Shown piece by piece: positions 62,286 to 64,000 of a stretch of 64,000 nucleotides of DNA; positions within the stretch are counted from its first letter, which is position 1; each line of letters starts with the position of its first letter. Below the pieces are notes generated by a model, which saw nothing but the letters and a program-made list of their open reading frames with translations, ran no database searches and was not told the DNA's origin. Position numbers and translations under genes: made by a program. The stretch spans positions 186,001-250,000 of the forward strand of contig JADIYD010000010.1 in NCBI GenBank assembly GCA_016705475.1. The letters run 5' to 3'. The stretch is from Betaproteobacteria bacterium (GTDB lineage: Bacteria; Pseudomonadota; Gammaproteobacteria; Burkholderiales; Rhodocyclaceae).

Positions 62286-64000
62286 TTAAAGAGATTTGAG
62301 CAACTGGCTGACTTCTGCATGGCTCGGAAACTTGTCGCCCATTTTTGCCAATGCATCCAATTCCTTGCGGGCTTCATCTTTCTTACCCGAGGCAATCAGG
62401 ATCTTGGCCAGATTTAGTTGGATTGCACTCGCCTGAGGTGCAGTTGAGAGTGCTTTGCGAAGCAATTCAACAGCCTTGGCAGTCTCCCCTTTGTCAGCGA
62501 GCAACATGGCTAGCGTATCCATGAATGCAGGTTGATTTGGTGCAAGTTGATTGGCTTTTTCTGCAAAATCAAGTGCTTTTGGCGACTTTGTTTGGCCTGA
62601 TGCCCAAGCGAGATTATTCAATATCAGCGCATTATTGGGCTGAATGTCCAAAGCTGCTTGGTAATGATTCACAGCTTGAGCAAAATTCTTTTGCCCTATG
62701 GCGCGGTCTCCCTGATACATCCGGAAAGCTACGTCTTTCGGGTGCTCCTTGTGCCATATTCCTGCCATTTTTTCAGCCTCAGCAATGTTTCCTGACGCTA
62801 TCAAGGAAGCATTCAACTTGATGGCGAGTTCCGGGGCTGCAATTTGCTTCAGGCCATTCCGGAAGACATTGATGGCCTCGGGCCAAACTTTGTCGAAGGC
62901 GTGGATATCGCCCTCCAACACGTAACCAATCGCTTCCTTGGGACGCTGCTTCTGAACTGTGCGGGCGATGTCGATGGCGTTCTTCGTGTTCTTGCTTTCC
63001 ATCGCCATCATGATTAGTGCACGCTGTACTTCCACGATATCCGGTTTGATCTCAAGGGCTTTTTTCAGGTACTTGATACCTTCTTCTTTGTTTTTTGTCG
63101 CAAACTGTATTTCTGCGAGGCGGAGGATTGGTATTGGAGAGGTAGGTTGAAGGGACGCGACCTTCCCATAGGTGGTCTGGGCTTGATTTAAATCGCCCGC
63201 TAGCTGCTGGCTACGGGCTAGCGCGTCGAGAATTTCAGGTTTGTCTTGGATTGCGCTGCCCGCTTCGTTGGCAGCTGCCAAAGCCTTCTTGTATTCCTTC
63301 TGCTTGAGGAGGTACTGAATTAATGCAAGTCGAGGGGGCGGCTCGCTCGGAGAGGCGCTGATTGCTTTTCCGATCATGGACGTAACTTCGTCGGGCGTGC
63401 CGCCGTTGGCAGCCTTGAGTTCAGCGAGGGAAAGTAGCGCCTGCGTGTTTTTTGGATCCGCACTGATCACAGCCTCAAAGCGCTTGCGAGCGTCATCCGG
63501 TTTCTTGTCAAGCAGATCCAATGTGGCCAAGCTGGCTACAGCAGGAAAAATGTCGGGTTGATTATTAACGCTTTTTCGTAACTTTGGCGGGCACCTACCA
63601 CATCCTTTTTGGCAAGCAGGGCACGGGCTCGCAGATTGTGTGTTGCAGGATTATTTGGTTGTTTTCTTTCAAGTCCATCAATGGCTTTTAGTGCCTTGTC
63701 CAGTTGATTTTTTTGGAGATAAGCGGCAATCAATGCGAGGTCGGCTGTTATGCCTTTGTCCGAAACGGAAATTTGCTCAAGTTCCAGGATTGCGCTTTCG
63801 GACTTGCCTTGGGCCATATGCGCCAAAGCAAGGGGTGTTCTTTTCGCAGCATTTTCGGGCTCTAGTTTGCTTGCCTTGGAAAAATACTCTGCAGCTTTAT
63901 TGGGCTCCCCCTGTTGCAAATACGCTTCTCCAGCCAGAGCGAGAATCGCCGAGTCTTGATCAACGCGACCTAGCACTGGTTGAAGGGTTTCCAGTGCCTT
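62286..64000 (-). pseudogene. prsT: PrsT-like TPR protein of PEP-CTERM systems, one frameshift, 5' end outside window
   Basis: Tandem TPR repeats (e.g. ALLSLAELKAANGGTPDEV, LAIKLNASLIASGNIAEAEK, AVNHYQAALDIQPNNALIL) matching the TPR lipoprotein of XrtA/PEP-CTERM exopolysaccharide loci. The frame breaks at a T run (minus strand; A run 63546-63550): NPTFFLL then stop, while NPTFFPAVASLATLDLLDKK in the neighbouring frame continues. One missing T restores it. The right part is open to base 64000, so the N-terminus and lipobox are outside. Likely functional in reality if the indel is an error. Confidence 0.85.

Overview
The window looks like the chromosome of a betaproteobacterium, most likely Rhodocyclales (Dechloromonas/Azonexus-like). 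The grounds are protein family content (surE-pcm-nlpD-rpoS operon, betaproteobacterial type H-NS, single-chain pyruvate carboxylase, PEP-CTERM/PrsT-type exopolysaccharide genes, HPr-rel-A cassette), G+C-rich coding DNA, and many sensory and c-type cytochrome genes. No database search was possible, so the taxon is an inference.

Layout. 1-4.8 kb: right end of an integrated element (P4-type primase/helicase, an unknown gene, a P4-type tyrosine integrase) ending at a 3' fragment of a tRNA-Pro(GGG) gene, the probable attachment site. 5.0-8.8 kb: H-NS-like protein, then the stress operon surE-pcm-nlpD-rpoS. 8.7-13.6 kb (minus): mltB, a TgpA-like transglutaminase, DUF58 and MoxR ATPase in a coupled operon. 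13.7-16.2 kb: histone-deacetylase-like amidohydrolase, lysC, tRNA-Ser(GCT), and a truncated IS3 remnant. 16.5-36.5 kb: housekeeping and signalling genes (spermidine-synthase-like membrane protein, CorC/CNNM protein, RarD, DUF599, diguanylate cyclase, hybrid histidine kinase, TonB receptor, HDOD and REC-REC proteins, cysDN) ending with a translationally coupled pair of a TIR-transmembrane protein and an OmpA-like lipoprotein. 37.1-43.1 kb: pyruvate carboxylase, a transglutaminase-like protein, a stretch of G/C/T homopolymers that is almost certainly an assembly artefact, and a PHB-depolymerase-family esterase. 43.4-52.1 kb: a five-gene cluster encoding four diheme c-type cytochromes and one lipoprotein. 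52.3-56.6 kb: an IS3-family element interrupted by a complete IS66-family element, with a clean 8-bp target duplication. 56.7-59.7 kb: a tRNA-Arg 3' fragment and an HPr-rel-A cassette (nucleotidyltransferase, HprK-related kinase A, PqqD-like protein and a candidate exported substrate). 60.0-64 kb: exopolysaccharide/PEP-CTERM-linked genes (SLT-Sel1 protein, UDP-sugar dehydrogenase, PrsT-like TPR protein); the last two are broken by apparent single-base losses in homopolymers.

The main unexplained signal is a dispersed ~40-bp motif (core TTTTTCCGGTTGACCGTGG), seen 11 times here, nine on the plus strand and two on the minus strand. Seven copies are intergenic, often just beside a stop codon, and four lie inside otherwise intact genes. 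It matches no element I can name. Other candidates for novelty are the TIR/OmpA pair, the diheme cytochrome cluster and the HPr-rel-A cassette with its substrate.

Sequence quality needs care: the poly-G block near 41.7-41.9 kb, two A/T-run indels in the UDP-sugar dehydrogenase gene, one in prsT, and a frameshift in the IS66 transposase may be read or assembly errors rather than biology.
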